Source: Cephalopachus bancanus
Taxonomy: Eukaryota; Chordata; Mammalia; Primates; Tarsiidae
Direction of reading: 5' to 3'
Assembly (NCBI GenBank): GCA_027257055.1
Contig: JAPVLO010001005.1
Span: forward strand, 1-64,000
DNA length: 64,000 nucleotides
Shown here: positions 36,195 to 47,810 of the stretch, piece by piece
How the letters are laid out: the number at the start of each line of letters is the position of its first letter
Numbering within the stretch: position 1 is the stretch's first letter
The notes under the pieces: generated by a model
Database searches by the model: none
What the model was told of the DNA's origin: nothing
What the model saw: the letters and a program-made list of their open reading frames with translations, nothing else
Position numbers and translations under genes: made by a program

Positions 36195-36345
36195 CACATG
36201 TCCTCATTCAACATTCAATATATATTTAATAAACTTTGCTCTAGCCCCTATGCTAGACACTGTGGTTATAGAGATGAATACAGCACAGTCCCTGATCTCT
36301 GCTAGTACTGGATCTAGTAGGAAGACCCCAATTATGAATTTTGCA
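36195..36345 (+). repeat. MIR/L2-class old repeat
   Basis: Text CTATGCTAGACACTGTGGTT followed by AGATGAATACAGCACAGTCC resembles a common ancient SINE/LINE tail. Family not resolved. Confidence 0.4.
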
Positions 36346-36469
36346 TTAGGTTGTTATGTTCCAACAATAAAACAAACAAACATCAAATAACAGCAACTTA
36401 ACTCAGTGGCTCTCAACATTTGCAGAATCACAGAATCACCTGGGAAGCTTTTTAAAAAGACAGACTATT

Positions 36470-36756
36470 GAGCTGGGCTTGGTGGCTCAGCCTGTAATCC
36501 CATGCCTTTGGGAGGCTGAGGTGAGTGGATTGCCTGAGCCCGTGGGTTCGAGACCCGCCTGGGCAGCGAGACCTCACCTCTACAATAAATCAAAAAATTA
36601 GCCGGGCATGGTAGCGCATGCCTGTAATTCCAGCTACTTGGAAGGCTGAGGCGGAAGGATCGCCGGAGCCCAGCAGGTCGAGGCTGCGGTGGCCGGGAGC
36701 GGCCACTGCACTCCAGTCTGGGCGACAGAGTAAGACTCCAACTCAAAAAAAAAAAA
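36470..36756 (+). mobile_element. Alu SINE, young type
   Basis: Full-length, close to the local young consensus, with poly-A tail. Target-site duplications AAGACAGACTATT at both ends (ending 36469 and starting about 36759). Confidence 0.95.
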
Positions 36757-36968
36757 AAAAGACAGACTATTTGCAAAATGGTAAAATTCTTATGGAGGGG
36801 AGTTTGTCAGTATTTAGCTTATATACGTGTTGGCCCATAAATCCAGATTTTAAAAATCAAAGAAACACTGGGAAAATATGAAAATGTTACTAATTGTAGC
36901 AATATGTGTTATAGCAAAAAACTGAAATGAATAGAAGACTTAAAAATAAAATAATTAAATATTATGCA

Positions 36969-37167
36969 ACAACTTGGTGAGACCTCATCTCTACAATAAA
37001 TCAAAATGAGCCGGGCGTGGTAGCGCACGCCTGTAATTCCGACTACTCGGAAGGCTGAGGCGGAAGGATCGCCGGAGCCCAGCAGGTCGAGGTTGCGGTG
37101 GCCGGGAGCGGCCACTGAACTCCAGTCTGGGCGACAGAGTGAGACTCCAACTCAAAAAAAAAAAAAA
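36969..37167 (+). mobile_element. Alu SINE, 5' truncated
   Basis: Begins in the left arm at CAACTTGGTGAGACC and runs to a poly-A tail. Confidence 0.9.
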
Positions 37168-38239
37168 ATGACTATTTCTATATGTTAATTTAGAACATTC
37201 TCCAGGATATGTTAAGTGAAAAAAAAATCAATATGAAAAAACCTCATTATACATTATTATTTAGAAAAAAAGTTAATGAATACATATATGGAGCTATAAT
37301 CAACAAACTAGAAAATATGTACCTGTGGGAAAGAGAAAGTACAGAGTGAGAGGTACAAGAAGACAAAGGGAACTTTACTAAAATATGTTGTTTTGTAGGA
37401 TTGACTTTAGTACTGTGTAAACTTTCCACATATTTACAAAAACTAAATAAAAATTAAATAAGATGAAAGGAATTGCTATCAACGAAAGGAAATGAATCTA
37501 ATGAATTTTACTGTATATTCAGTTGGAGGTTTGATGATACAGAAAGAAACTATTTCAAATGATTTTGAAATGTAGTCATATGTCCTGTACATTCCTAGTG
37601 AGATACAACCTGAGCACAAAAAGAACCACACAAAATTTTACAACTGTTTTTAGAATTAATATCTTAATGAGAATGTTGGCTTTTTTTAAAGACATTGTTG
37701 GTTGTAAATTGGGGGGTAATGCTAATGAGTAGTTTTGTTGGTGTCATTGGGAGTCAGGACTTGTAACTTCAGAGACAGGACATACAGAAGTAAGATCAAT
37801 GATGTAAAGTACATATCCTGGAGCCCTGAATCTGAATGAGAAGTATCAGTATAAACTCATGGTGCAGTTTGTCTTTTAAAAAATACATATTTATTACATC
37901 TGTCCTCTACAAGGCACTAGAAACCATAATGAACCCAGTAGCATGCAGTCAAGCACCATGATTTTTACTCTCTGAAATAATTTTCCACTAAAAATAGATT
38001 AGATGATTTGGAGAAATGTATAAGGTGAGACTTGAACAATCAGGAAAACAAGAAGTTATCAAAGATTAATGGGGTTATAGAGAAAGAATTCAAGAACCAA
38101 CCTGAAGAACCTGAATACCTAATAATGGGAGAGTTTGAACATCTACAAGAATACTAGTTAAATAAATTTAAATACATTAAGTGTGTTTGAATATGTAATA
38201 CATTCACAATAATTCTAAAATATACTTTGTGGTCATCTT
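37168..38239. other. Unassigned spacer sequence
   Basis: AT-rich. No gene seen. Homology to the arms may begin slightly before 38,240 but is too weak to follow by eye. Confidence 0.4.
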
Positions 38240-40530
38240 AAAAAGTTGTAGAGAGTAAATTCATTACTTGAAAGCTGGTAAACAAAAGGAAAGAATCAAA
38301 TAATTATCCTTCCATTTGCCTATGAACTATCCACTAAGATTCTCCTTAAAGAAGTATCCTAGCTAATAAACGCAGAAAGATAACTGGGATACCTTCATTC
38401 TATAATCTGTAATGAAATAGTGAATCTAGAAAATAATCAATATCTGCCAATATCAGGAGACAACCAGATATTATGTGTGTCCAGATGGAAGCGCACAGCA
38501 CCACCTGAGAAGTATTCTTACTAACAAATAAAGAGGGGGCAGGGGTGTGCAAACATGAATCTAATGAAGCATCTATCTTTAACAATCAATTTACATAGAA
38601 GACAGGAGACAGAAACATGTTAAACAGTGACAAAGGCAGGGTATCAGCAAAATCGAGACTGTGAAGAAACTCTAGAGTATAAAGGACTCAAGTTTTTTTA
38701 GCAAATAAGTGACGAGAAAAAAAGAGGGAGAGAAGAAACAACTTATAGATTGAGAGACTTAATGGGCATATTAGCAAATTATAATGCATGAGAATAAATT
38801 AGATCCTGAACTGAAAATATAATTTCAAAAAATTAGTATCTATAGGCAATTTTAAAATTTGAACTAAGAATAAGTATGTGAAGATATTTAAGAATTATTA
38901 TTAAGTTTTTACATGTGAAAAGTTATTCTGCTTATGTTTTTAATGTGTCTCCATCTTATAGATATACATACTGATACTATTGACTGACACTATATAATAG
39001 GATACTATTATGAAGTGATATGATGTTCAAAATTAGCTTCAAAATTAACCTGTGGGTGAAGAGAAGTTGGTGGGATTTGGGTGAAATAAGATTGAGCAAG
39101 AGTTATTAACTGACAAAACTGTATGAGATCCACATACGTTCTTTAGAATATTATATCTTGTCATGTATCTAACCCATAACAGAAATGGGTAGTCACAATA
39201 GACTATTGAAATAATAATTTCTGGAAATGTCCAAAGCCACAATACTGACTAATGAAATAATAATTTCTGGATATGGCTAAGACATAAGTATTTCTAAAAA
39301 GCGACCTTCGAATGAATTTACTATGCAGCTAAGGTTTAGAGCCAATGATAAGAACAAACAGGTCTTATTCTTTTCCCCTCCTGATAAGAAGTCTGGAAGT
39401 ATACTTGTGTTGGTTCAACTGCTCAAATATGCTTATAGCCAGGCGTGGTGGTGAATGCCTGTAGTTCCAGCTACTTGGAAGGCTGAGACGGAAGGATCGC
39501 CTGAGCCTTCAAGGCTGCGGTGGCTGTGAGCGTGCCACTGCACTGAAGCCTGGGCGACAGAATGAGACTCCAACTCAAAACAAACAAAAAATATGCCTCA
39601 AAGACACCAAGACACCCATCCTCCTGCTCCACCATTTTCAGCTAATTGACTCTGTTACCGCATGTTTGTCACAGCATGGCTGCAACAACTCCAAGCATCT
39701 TTATCACATTCCAAGTACCACCATCCTCTTCTGTCACAGCTGCCCTTTTTATAAGAAACAGCCTCTCCTACAGAAGCCATCAACACAGACCCGTATAGCT
39801 TATTGGGCAGCACTGGGTCTCATTGCTACCTTTAGCTATGGGAGAGGCTGGAAAAAGCATCGTTTGGCAAAGGAGACTGGGATAGCCATGACTGGAGCAA
39901 AGAATTTCTGAGCTCCCCACCCTCAGAATCGAACACATTGCTTCTTTGAACAAAATCAGTTTTTTGTTTGTTTTGTTTTGTTTTCTGGTGGACATTGATA
40001 GGAAAGGCCATTGGGTCAGCCATCAGCATACCAAGTGGGAAAGGAGAAGCACAGCTCCTAGGGTCAAATACACAGTCAGGGGTAAGGACTGAATATGGAC
40101 TGAAAGGAATACACTCCCAACAATTGAGTCACACACTACGTCCAGGCACTTTTTGTACCGGAACCCTGTTCAGTCTTCAGACAATCTTACAAAGCCAGTA
40201 ACTAGCATTATCTTTCTGTTATGCACGAGGGACCAGAGGTTCATGGGAGGGGCCAGGTGGTTTGCTCAGCATTCTGACTGGGGGCTCCAGAGGGCATTAC
40301 TTTTCCCCTGTCCAATGGGTCATAGCCACTTCTGCGGATTAGCAAGGTCACCGTGGGAAACATCAGCAGAAACAGGGGAAGAGATCTGTTGTTTGCTCAA
40401 CACAGTGCTAGGCACATTCCATGTCAAGAGGGAACATATTTTGATTCTGGCTTCCATTCTGATGGAGAGAGATGCTGGTAGAATTGAAGGCCCAAGGCTA
40501 GCCCAGAACAGAACTTGCTCCTCATTGTGG
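38240..40530 (+). repeat. Third (central) copy of the arm segment
   Basis: Collinear with right arm 54,560-57,170 in the same orientation, and inverted relative to the left arm. The part 38,240-39,590 is roughly 70-75% similar; 39,600-40,470 is about 91% similar by eye. It lacks the L1 carried by both arms and has its own half-Alu (39436-39587). Confidence 0.85.
39436..39587 (+). mobile_element. Alu right-monomer insertion
   Basis: Only the Alu right arm is present. Short target-site duplications AAATATGC at 39425-39432 and 39588-39595 show it inserted in this form. Only the central copy has it. Confidence 0.85.
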
Positions 40531-43500
40531 CTATTACCAGCCTGCATGCTTAGGTCATGTATGGTATCTTAGATGTCACTAACTCAGGCATTGATATGCA
40601 GTATGAGGTCTCACACTCATACCTGGGGGCTTGGTGATTTCACCATCCTCAGAGTTAGCTAACACATTGTGTTTCTAGCAGCTTTAACTTCATTATCTTA
40701 TGCAATGAATCTGATATACATTTGTTTCCTAGCCACCTGCAGACACAGCTCATATTCTTCTAGGAAATCAATATTATATTTATCATGCTCCCATTTTTTT
40801 TGTAGTCCTTGAATAGTGTGCCATTCACGGAGGCCAACAGTTCTTGAATTATGTTAACTTTTGGTCATTACGATATTTTACTCACCATCAGGATCTTGTG
40901 AAACCACCTCTCATCTGTCTTCAGTCAGGATGGTTACGTACTCAAAGGTTAGAGCCTCCTTAAGTATATCTCTTGACCTTCAAGTCTTCTGTATTCACTT
41001 ACCAAATGTGTACAAGCTATGCTGCAGATCATCTATCCTTTCAGACAAGAGGTTTTTTTTTTTTTGTTTAGCATGCACTGAAGTATGTGGATGATGATGA
41101 AACATTCCGTCATTAGCATCACTCAGGATCTAAGCCTTTGGATACTTAAAATAATAAAATATTACATTCTATTTCATCTAGTAATCTGTACATTCCCAAA
41201 CTGGCAAAATAAGTTAATGCAGTTTAGACAGCTAAATAACATATGTCATAGGAACATCAATTAAAGCAGAGTATAAAAAGAAATTCAAGGGTGGAGATCA
41301 AATACTAATATTTAACCCAGAGGCTGACAGCTAAACCTGCAAAAGCTTTTTGAGGCATTTCTTGGTCACTTGCCTGCGACAGGGTGTCCTTTTTCTGTGA
41401 CTTTATTGGTGTGGCAAAAGGGCACTGTTAAGATGGCCATAGATCAACTAAAAGCAGTCTCAAGTGGAGATAATTCTTCTAAGTTTGTTAGAGAATAAAG
41501 CTTTTTACTCAGTGCCCCAAATGTGAAAGAAGAGGTATAATTGGCTATATATTGGATATATATCATATCAAGTGAATGAGGTAATAACATGAGTGTGTAT
41601 GGTAGCCTATGAACAATTTTTTGTTGTTGTTCTTTCATGCTAAAACTGAGACCAGGTTTCAATATTCTCTGCTTGGACTTTTGGAGAAATTCAACAATCA
41701 AAGAGAGAAATGTCTTTATTAGAGGGCTACGAAATGCCTGCAAATTACGTTTATGCAAGTTCTGACTGTTTAATATTAGTGTAAGTAGAAAACAAGGGGC
41801 TTTGCTAAATCCCTTTTGACTGACGTCTGAGTCTTAGAGCTTGAAACTTCTATCAACATTGATTTATAAAAAGAAACTATAAAATTTTCTAAAAGGCTAA
41901 GTCTGGGAAAAGAGAATCTCCCCAGAATTTAGACATATTTCCTCTAAAACAATCTAGCAAAGTTGAGTGCAGAATTGAACTGTATGGGAAGCCAATATTT
42001 AATATTCTACAGGATATACAGTGTAATTGTAAGCTGTACCCTCTATGTAAGTAAAACTTTCTCCCCGTTTATTTTCTGATACGTGACATGTCCATGGTAG
42101 GTTCTTCTTTTTTTTTTTTTCTTTTCCCTTTCCCTTGCTGATTTTGGTGATAACCAAATATTAGCACACACAAACAAGGGATGCTTTGAAAAAGCCTCTT
42201 CCAAATTCTAAGGCAAGTCCACTTTCCCAATTTTTTGGAAGTAATGAGTAGTGTCCTTGGGTAGAAGCCTTGGAGCAAATTCTCCTTCCTCCCAATGGCC
42301 AACTGTGAGTATATATCGTAACTGAATCTATAAAAATTGGAAACACACCAATATTTTCAACAGAAAGTATAGAAAGGGTCACATTAAACAAGAAAACAGG
42401 CCCTGGAGCAATTCAAATGCTCAGGTTTTGACAGAACTTCTGTGGTTACCAGACTGTTTTTAATGATTGTGAAGAGGTAACTATCTCCCTGCTATTCTAC
42501 AGTCCCATCTAACTAAAATGAGTACTTTGAGTATGTATACTGCAAAATGCTTGTAAGTAAACTTTTTAAATGGCAGTTTCTTGTACTACAGTGAACCAGA
42601 ATTATGATATTGTGAAAGGAGGGTCTACTTTGAGAGATTTGTTTTTTGACCACAGGAACAGTGATCATAGCGGATAGCAAAAGCACTGACAATTATGCCT
42701 AGGTACCAGAGAAAGCTCAAGGTGAATAATCCAGAGGTCTGCTAGTTTCTACCCATCCCAAACTTTCCCCCTTCTTTGCTTTTTGGGTCTTTGCTGAAGT
42801 ACAGAATAAGTTGGCCCTTTTTGGTAAATGTCCTCAGATTTGCCCCATAGTGACCAGAGGAATACAGGGATAAAAGTTTCCAAGAACCAACAGGTGGACA
42901 CTTACTGAGAAAGCCTGAAGTAGGAAGCTCATACTATACTTACAGTGGGCAGCCAGATTTAAGGTGATTCTACCTTATCTTGGCTGCCAGGAATTGGAGA
43001 TGAAGCTCTGAGGACAATTAAGTTAAACTGGTTTGAATTAAAGTAAATAGGGAACCTCTAAAGGGACATTGCCCTGACTATGGCTTTATTAGTAGTTGAA
43101 TGTCCTGGGGAAACTAGTACTGTTTGTGAATGGCCCCAATTTGGAGTACTGGGGAACACCATCAGACATTAACTATAAAGCATGGTATTCAGGATGTTAG
43201 AAAGAAATGTTACCATGTGTTTATATCTACTTTCTTAAGTTGTGTCTCCAACTGCTGGAATGATCTGCTTCTTACTGAAATGCAAATATTGGTTTCTAAA
43301 ATTTACTTCCAAAGATGTATGTCTCTTCTCTGAAGGTATACACACAGAGAGAGTTCAGAGCTTCTCGTAGAGAAACTGCAAAATAACTAGCTAATGAGAA
43401 AGACATTTAGGAGCCAGTTTTTGACAGGAAATTACCCAAATTGAATAGAAACAAAGAGCTCTGTCCTGCCTTGTGGTTTTGGCAGGATTATTGTGAAAGA

Positions 43501-43679
43501 TATCCACAATAATCCTATTGGTAAATTACTAAAATTACAAAACAATTAGATTGATGCAGCATCAAAAATATTTTTTTTAAAAGTAGCTGCCAGGCCAAAA
43601 CTTTTATCAAGTACTGGATTAGTCTGTATTTTGTACAAAGTTCAGTGCAGATAGCCAAGAGAAGGAATTCTTGTGATAA
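40531..43679. other. Unassigned spacer sequence
   Basis: No intact gene. A T-rich run lies at 42,108-42,121. The part after about 41,300 may belong to the same old ERVL-like element as 43,680-44,400, but I could not trace it. Confidence 0.35.
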
Positions 43680-44400
43680 GATGAAACTCTTGCCACTGAC
43701 ATTCTCATAATTTAAAAACTGACGGTATGAGGCACGTCCTTGTGGATTAGGTCAGCTGATGTATAACAAAATAAAAATCATTTCCTATGTCAGTGCCCTG
43801 AAGACCTATGATGAATGATTCATAGCACAGCCATGATAATGATGCCCTGGCAAGACCAGTGTGGCTATCTCTGACAAGTTAGACACCCTCGAGGTTTATG
43901 TGTCCGCAAACAAAAGGACCATGGAGAAGGGGCTACTGCCCTTGCCTGAGCATGACCCAAGGTGTTGTGGCAGCAGTCTCCACACCTGTTCAACGTAGCC
44001 CATGAGTATAAGATTTGTCAACAAAGCAAACTGTCTCTTACTCCAGGTATACTGCTGTATCTAACAGAAACTGGCTCTGCCCACCATTGGGCAGGTGTTG
44101 GCACTGGGCTACTACCCACTTACAAAGACATAAAGTTCTTCAGCTGTTGATAGGCGTGCAGGTTATAAAGCCACTCTCTTGGTAGTAAATGTAGACACCT
44201 CAGAATCCATAATTTGTGTTTTCCTCAAGACGTTCAGAGAAATTTCCAGTGCCTCTAACCCCAAGAGTAGGTTGTGACCTGATTACAAAAATGACTTCCC
44301 ATCTTTCCTATCAACTCCAAGGGTAGAAGGGTGAAATGGTTTCATTTCTCAGCTCAGGACCCTCATTAACCCTTACTAATAAATTACCTACAGCCCTATT
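43680..44400 (+). pseudogene. Possible ERVL-like pol remnant
   Basis: Plus-strand text with an integrase zinc-finger flavour (HEYKICQQ in the 43962-44150 piece) followed by a GGGCAGGTGTTGGCACTGGG block like the start of a class III integrase core. No open frame. Low confidence. Confidence 0.3.
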
Positions 44401-44591
44401 GTAAGCATTTATCCTCTCACTAATCATGCCCCTATTGTGTTGTGTCCTGCATCACAAGTTTCATGATGACCAAAACCAAGAGGTGTGTTAAGGTAATGGA
44501 GTACAGATAAGAGTCTAGTCAACATATGGTCTGACTCCTCAGGTATATTTACAATTTGGTCATGCTCAACATTATGGGACTTGATGGAAGA

Positions 44592-44785
44592 CAGTAAGTC
44601 CTCACTTAACATCATCCTTTAGGTATGGGAAACTGTGAAACGACATAAAATGAAACCAATTTTTCCCCATCAACATTATAACTAAACAATAGTGAACAAC
44701 ATTATTCAAGGACCTGCTGTACATCGTTCTGTTTAAAGTTGCAGTCTCTAAGAACTTACCAACGACATTAAGTGAGGGCTTACTA
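44592..44785. mobile_element. Tigger-type MITE
   Basis: Ends are inverted repeats: CAGTAAGTCCTCACTTAAC at the left and, reversed, TAGTAAGCCCTCACTTAATG at the right. About 194 bases, with TA next to the right end. Confidence 0.8.
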
Positions 44786-45126
44786 TACAAATTAAAGATG
44801 GCTGGAGGCTTTCATTTTCAAATCACAAGTGGGGAAGCAGAAGAGCTCCTTTATTGACTGGACTTGGACAAAGGAAACACAGCTCATTTGGAAGAGCTCT
44901 ACAATAATTATTTTTCTCAAAATTAAAATTTTCCTTTAACACAAACTTGTGCATTCTTTGTAAATTACTAATTAAACCAGTGAGCGGAGAACAGTTTTAA
45001 AAGCCCAAGTGATAAAACATATTCAATTACTTGAGAAAGTAAAAAAGCTAACTGAATAGTATTACATACAAATTTTAAACATTATTCAAAAGCATTTCAA
45101 ATACTGAAGAGTTTCAAATGGAATAT

Positions 45127-45132
45127 TTTATT
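45127..45132 (-). terminator. GSPT2: GSPT2 polyadenylation signal
   Basis: AATAAA on the minus strand about 405 bases past the stop codon. The intervening 3' UTR includes AT-rich text. No poly-A tract remains downstream, so the retrocopy's original A-tail has been lost. Confidence 0.65.
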
Positions 45133-45535
45133 GACATGTTCATTGTCTTTTTCACATGTACACACACACTGACACACTCTGATTGCTCTGTGTGGAACAA
45201 GGGTGGTCTAAATATCCTAAAGGAAAATGAAAAATTAAAAAATATATTAATTTTTCATTATTATAGGCAATTACATCCACATCACTTACAAAGCTATTAC
45301 TGATTTTGTCCAAGAAAGCAGAGTGGTATAGAGGAAGGAAATTGAGGGTAAGTTCAACAGTGACATAACCGAGATCTCAACATGAGAAAGCTAACAAAAC
45401 ATGAATTTTTGCTGTGAAATTTCTCTTTGCAAAATATGAAGAAAAGTATGTTAATGGGCAGTAAATAAGAGTAGGTGGTGAACTTTTGCAGTCAATTCTC
45501 CTCACAGTATCTTGCAGAGACATCAAGAAAATTGC
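45133..45535 (-). other. GSPT2: GSPT2 3' UTR
   Basis: Sequence between the stop codon and the AATAAA. It is AT-rich with a short GT run (around 45,159-45,180) and no repeats. Its extent is inferred from the signal. Confidence 0.6.
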
Positions 45536-47410
45536 TTAGTCCTTCTCTGGGACCAGTTTCAGAACTTTTCCAATTGCAATGGTCTTGCCCTCATCTCTTA
45601 GAGTAAAACGACCCATCTGAGGAAAATCTTTGAATGTTTCAAGGCAGATAGTTCCTGCTGTCCTTAAACGGGCTATGCACACTTGATCTTGTTTCACGAA
45701 GCGGGGCCGTGTCTTACTTTTTTCTCCTGATTTTTTGTCAACCAAGGAGATTAAGGCTGTTATCTCAACTTCCTCGATACAAGTATGAATGTGCAGCACT
45801 GCATTATAACCTGGGCAGATGATGGACTTGTGCTCAATAATCACTATCTGAACATCAAATGTGCGTCCAGAATGGCAAAGGTTACTAGGGTCACAAAGTA
45901 TGAATCCTGGAAGAATCTCTTCTTCTTCAATTCCCTTCAGTCTGATTTTGAGGTTTTCACCTGGGGCTACAAAATCAGTTTCAGTATCATCAGAAAGTAT
46001 TCCAAGAACTTCCACATTGTGCTTGTTTGGCATCATCACAAGCTGTTGGCCTTTATAAATGGATCCTGATTCCAGTTTTCCCAGGACCACAGTGCCCATA
46101 TCCTTATACTTGTCCACAATTGGCAGTCTAATTGGTCCATCAATTGATCTGTCGAAGTTTGGCAAATTATCCAAATATGGAATAAATGGTAATCCAGTGT
46201 ACCAAGGGCAGAATTCTGATTGCTCTTTAATATTTGCTCCGGTCAGTCCTGAGCAGGGCATAAAGTGAATGTCCTTTTTTGGACTGAAGCCGACTTTTTT
46301 CAAAAAGGGCACCAGTTTCTCTTTACATTCTTCATATCTCTCGATGCTCCAATTTACTGTGGGATCATCCATCTTATTAATAAGCACTATTAAATGTTTT
46401 ACCCCTGCTGTTTTTGCCAACATCGCATGTTCTCTTGTCTGTCCACCTTTTTCAAACCCAGTTTCAAACTCTCCTTTCCTGGCAGAGATTACCAGCACGG
46501 CCAAATCAGCTTGAGAAGCACCACCAATCATATTTGGGACAAAACTCTTATGGCCAGGGGCATCTAAAATTGTGAAATGTTTCTTTTCTGTTTCAAAATA
46601 GGCACGGCCCACTTCTACTGTTTTGCCCTTGTCTCGTTCTTCCTGATTTGTATCTAAGGCCCAGGACAAATACCAAGTTTCTCTGTTTTTCTCCTTAGCT
46701 TCTCTTTCATATTTCTCAAGAGTCCTTTTGTCAACCATTCCCGTCAAAAACATTATCTGTCCTCCAATGGTTGACTTGCCAGCATCAACATGGCCAATGA
46801 ATACCACATTTACGTGTTCTTTTTTGGGAGCACCTGAGGGTAAGACCACGGATTTCGATTTTCTCATTTCCTCTTTCTCCTCCATCATTTCCTGGCCACT
46901 TTCTTCTGGGGGCCCTGAATCACCCAAGGCACCACCCCCAGGCTCGGCTTCACTCACTTCTTTACTGTGCTCCCATGATTCTTCTAGGACCATTTCCACC
47001 TCTCCATTTTCTACAACAGGTTCTGAAAGTTCCATGGTAACGGCAGAATTGGAACCTTCGCATGACACTAACAGTTCCTCTTTGGAAGGTTCCACAGGTG
47101 CCCCCCGTCCCAGCCTTTTACCTTGAGGGTATCCCGCGACGGCGCAGGTTTCATAGTTGCAGGCTGAGCCAGCCGGGAGGGTGGGCGGCTGGGCCAAGCC
47201 CCGCAGGAAGGACGGCACGAACTCCGCGGCGTGTACGTTAGGCACGAAGGGTTTGGCGTTGACGTTGAGCTGACGGCTGAAGGCCGAGCTGAGGGGCTCG
47301 CGCTGGGGCTCGGCCACGGCCGAGGGGACTCCGTCCCCGGTCGGGGCGTCCATGTCCACCTGGTCCCAGCAGTCGGGCGCCGAGTCGCTGCTGCTGCTAC
47401 CCGGATCCAT
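45536..47410 (-). CDS. GSPT2: Eukaryotic release factor GTP-binding subunit eRF3b (GSPT2), intronless
   Basis: Encodes 624 residues without a break. With eRF1, eRF3 hydrolyses GTP to end translation at stop codons in the cytoplasm. Seen: a serine-rich acidic N terminus; a PAM2-type motif for poly(A)-binding protein around residues 48-70 (LNVNAKPFVPN, then AEFVPSFL), which contains AKPF; an acidic linker at about 130-190; a GTPase domain with GHVDAGKST (206-214), DAPGH (283-287), NKMD (345-348) and SGL (387-389); then two beta-barrel domains ending GRFTLRDEGKTIAIGKV. All key GTPase residues are intact. Human GSPT2 is 628 residues. The ATG at 47410-47408 is chosen because MDPGSSSSDSAPDCWDQ is the family start; the frame stays open upstream to a TGA at 47603-47605 but has no ATG. 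Lack of introns fits the known retrogene origin from GSPT1. No nearby partner genes. Confidence 0.97.
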   Translation of the reverse strand: MDPGSSSSDSAPDCWDQVDMDAPTGDGVPSAVAEPQREPLSSAFSRQLNVNAKPFVPNVHAAEFVPSFLRGLAQPPTLPAGSACNYETCAVAGYPQGKRLGRGAPVEPSKEELLVSCEGSNSAVTMELSEPVVENGEVEMVLEESWEHSKEVSEAEPGGGALGDSGPPEESGQEMMEEKEEMRKSKSVVLPSGAPKKEHVNVVFIGHVDAGKSTIGGQIMFLTGMVDKRTLEKYEREAKEKNRETWYLSWALDTNQEERDKGKTVEVGRAYFETEKKHFTILDAPGHKSFVPNMIGGASQADLAVLVISARKGEFETGFEKGGQTREHAMLAKTAGVKHLIVLINKMDDPTVNWSIERYEECKEKLVPFLKKVGFSPKKDIHFMPCSGLTGANIKEQSEFCPWYTGLPFIPYLDNLPNFDRSIDGPIRLPIVDKYKDMGTVVLGKLESGSIYKGQQLVMMPNKHNVEVLGILSDDTETDFVAPGENLKIRLKGIEEEEILPGFILCDPSNLCHSGRTFDVQIVIIEHKSIICPGYNAVLHIHTCIEEVEITALISLVDKKSGEKSKTRPRFVKQDQVCIARLRTAGTICLETFKDFPQMGRFTLRDEGKTIAIGKVLKLVPEKD

Positions 47411-47448
47411 GGTCTGAGGACCTGGAGAGTGGCGGGGAGGGAGCGGGC

Positions 47449-47568
47449 TCAACAGGCCAGAAAGAGCGAGCTCCGCTGGCGGGGGCAAGGCAGCAAGAGC
47501 GAAGGGCCAAAGGGTAGCGACACGAACCTTAGCGGCACCGCGGGGGCAGCTACGCGCCGATGCTGCAT
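47449..47568 (-). other. Upstream open reading frame in GSPT2 5' UTR
   Basis: ATG at 47568-47566 opens a 39-codon frame ending with a stop at 47451-47449, 38 bases before the GSPT2 ATG. The same frame stays open upstream to another ATG at 47712. It would affect translation only if transcription starts above 47,568. Confidence 0.45.
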
Positions 47569-47592
47569 TCGCAACTGCGGCGGCAGCAGCAG

Positions 47593-47602
47593 ATATGGCG
47601 GC
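47593..47602 (+). promoter_or_regulatory. YY1-like site
   Basis: ATATGGCGGC on the plus strand, close to the YY1 consensus AANATGGCGGC. It lies about 185 bases upstream of the GSPT2 ATG, where a downstream-of-start YY1 site would be expected for a TATA-less promoter. Confidence 0.45.
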
Positions 47603-47810
47603 TCAACACTCTCCTCTTGTGTGTGAGCGGATCTCCTCCCCCAAACCCCAACCACTTCCGACTCCTCCACCCCCGACCCAACGCCGGGCGTGGATTGACC
47701 CCTCGCTGCCATCCGTACGTTCGGCCTCCTTACTTCTCAGCCAAGGGCTAAGTCCAAAAGTACAATTTTTGAAACGAAAATTTCCATTCACTTTTTTGTT
47801 CACATGATCT

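Larger units (their letters stand above)
47100..47720 (-). promoter_or_regulatory. GSPT2: CpG-rich 5' region and likely promoter of GSPT2
   Basis: GC- and CpG-dense DNA covering the start of the coding region and about 300 bases upstream, unlike the AT-rich surroundings. No TATA box was seen. This fits a broad housekeeping-type promoter carried with or gained by the retrogene. The transcription start is not defined. Confidence 0.7.

Noticed and set aside
47411..47488. 26-codon N-terminal extension of GSPT2
   Set aside because: The frame is open but begins with TTG, with no ATG; the family start MDPGSSSS matches the ATG at 47410.
46728..47626. Plus-strand open frames of 131-132 codons opposite GSPT2
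   Set aside because: They are antisense shadows of the GSPT2 coding strand and its GC-rich leader, with no recognisable protein character.
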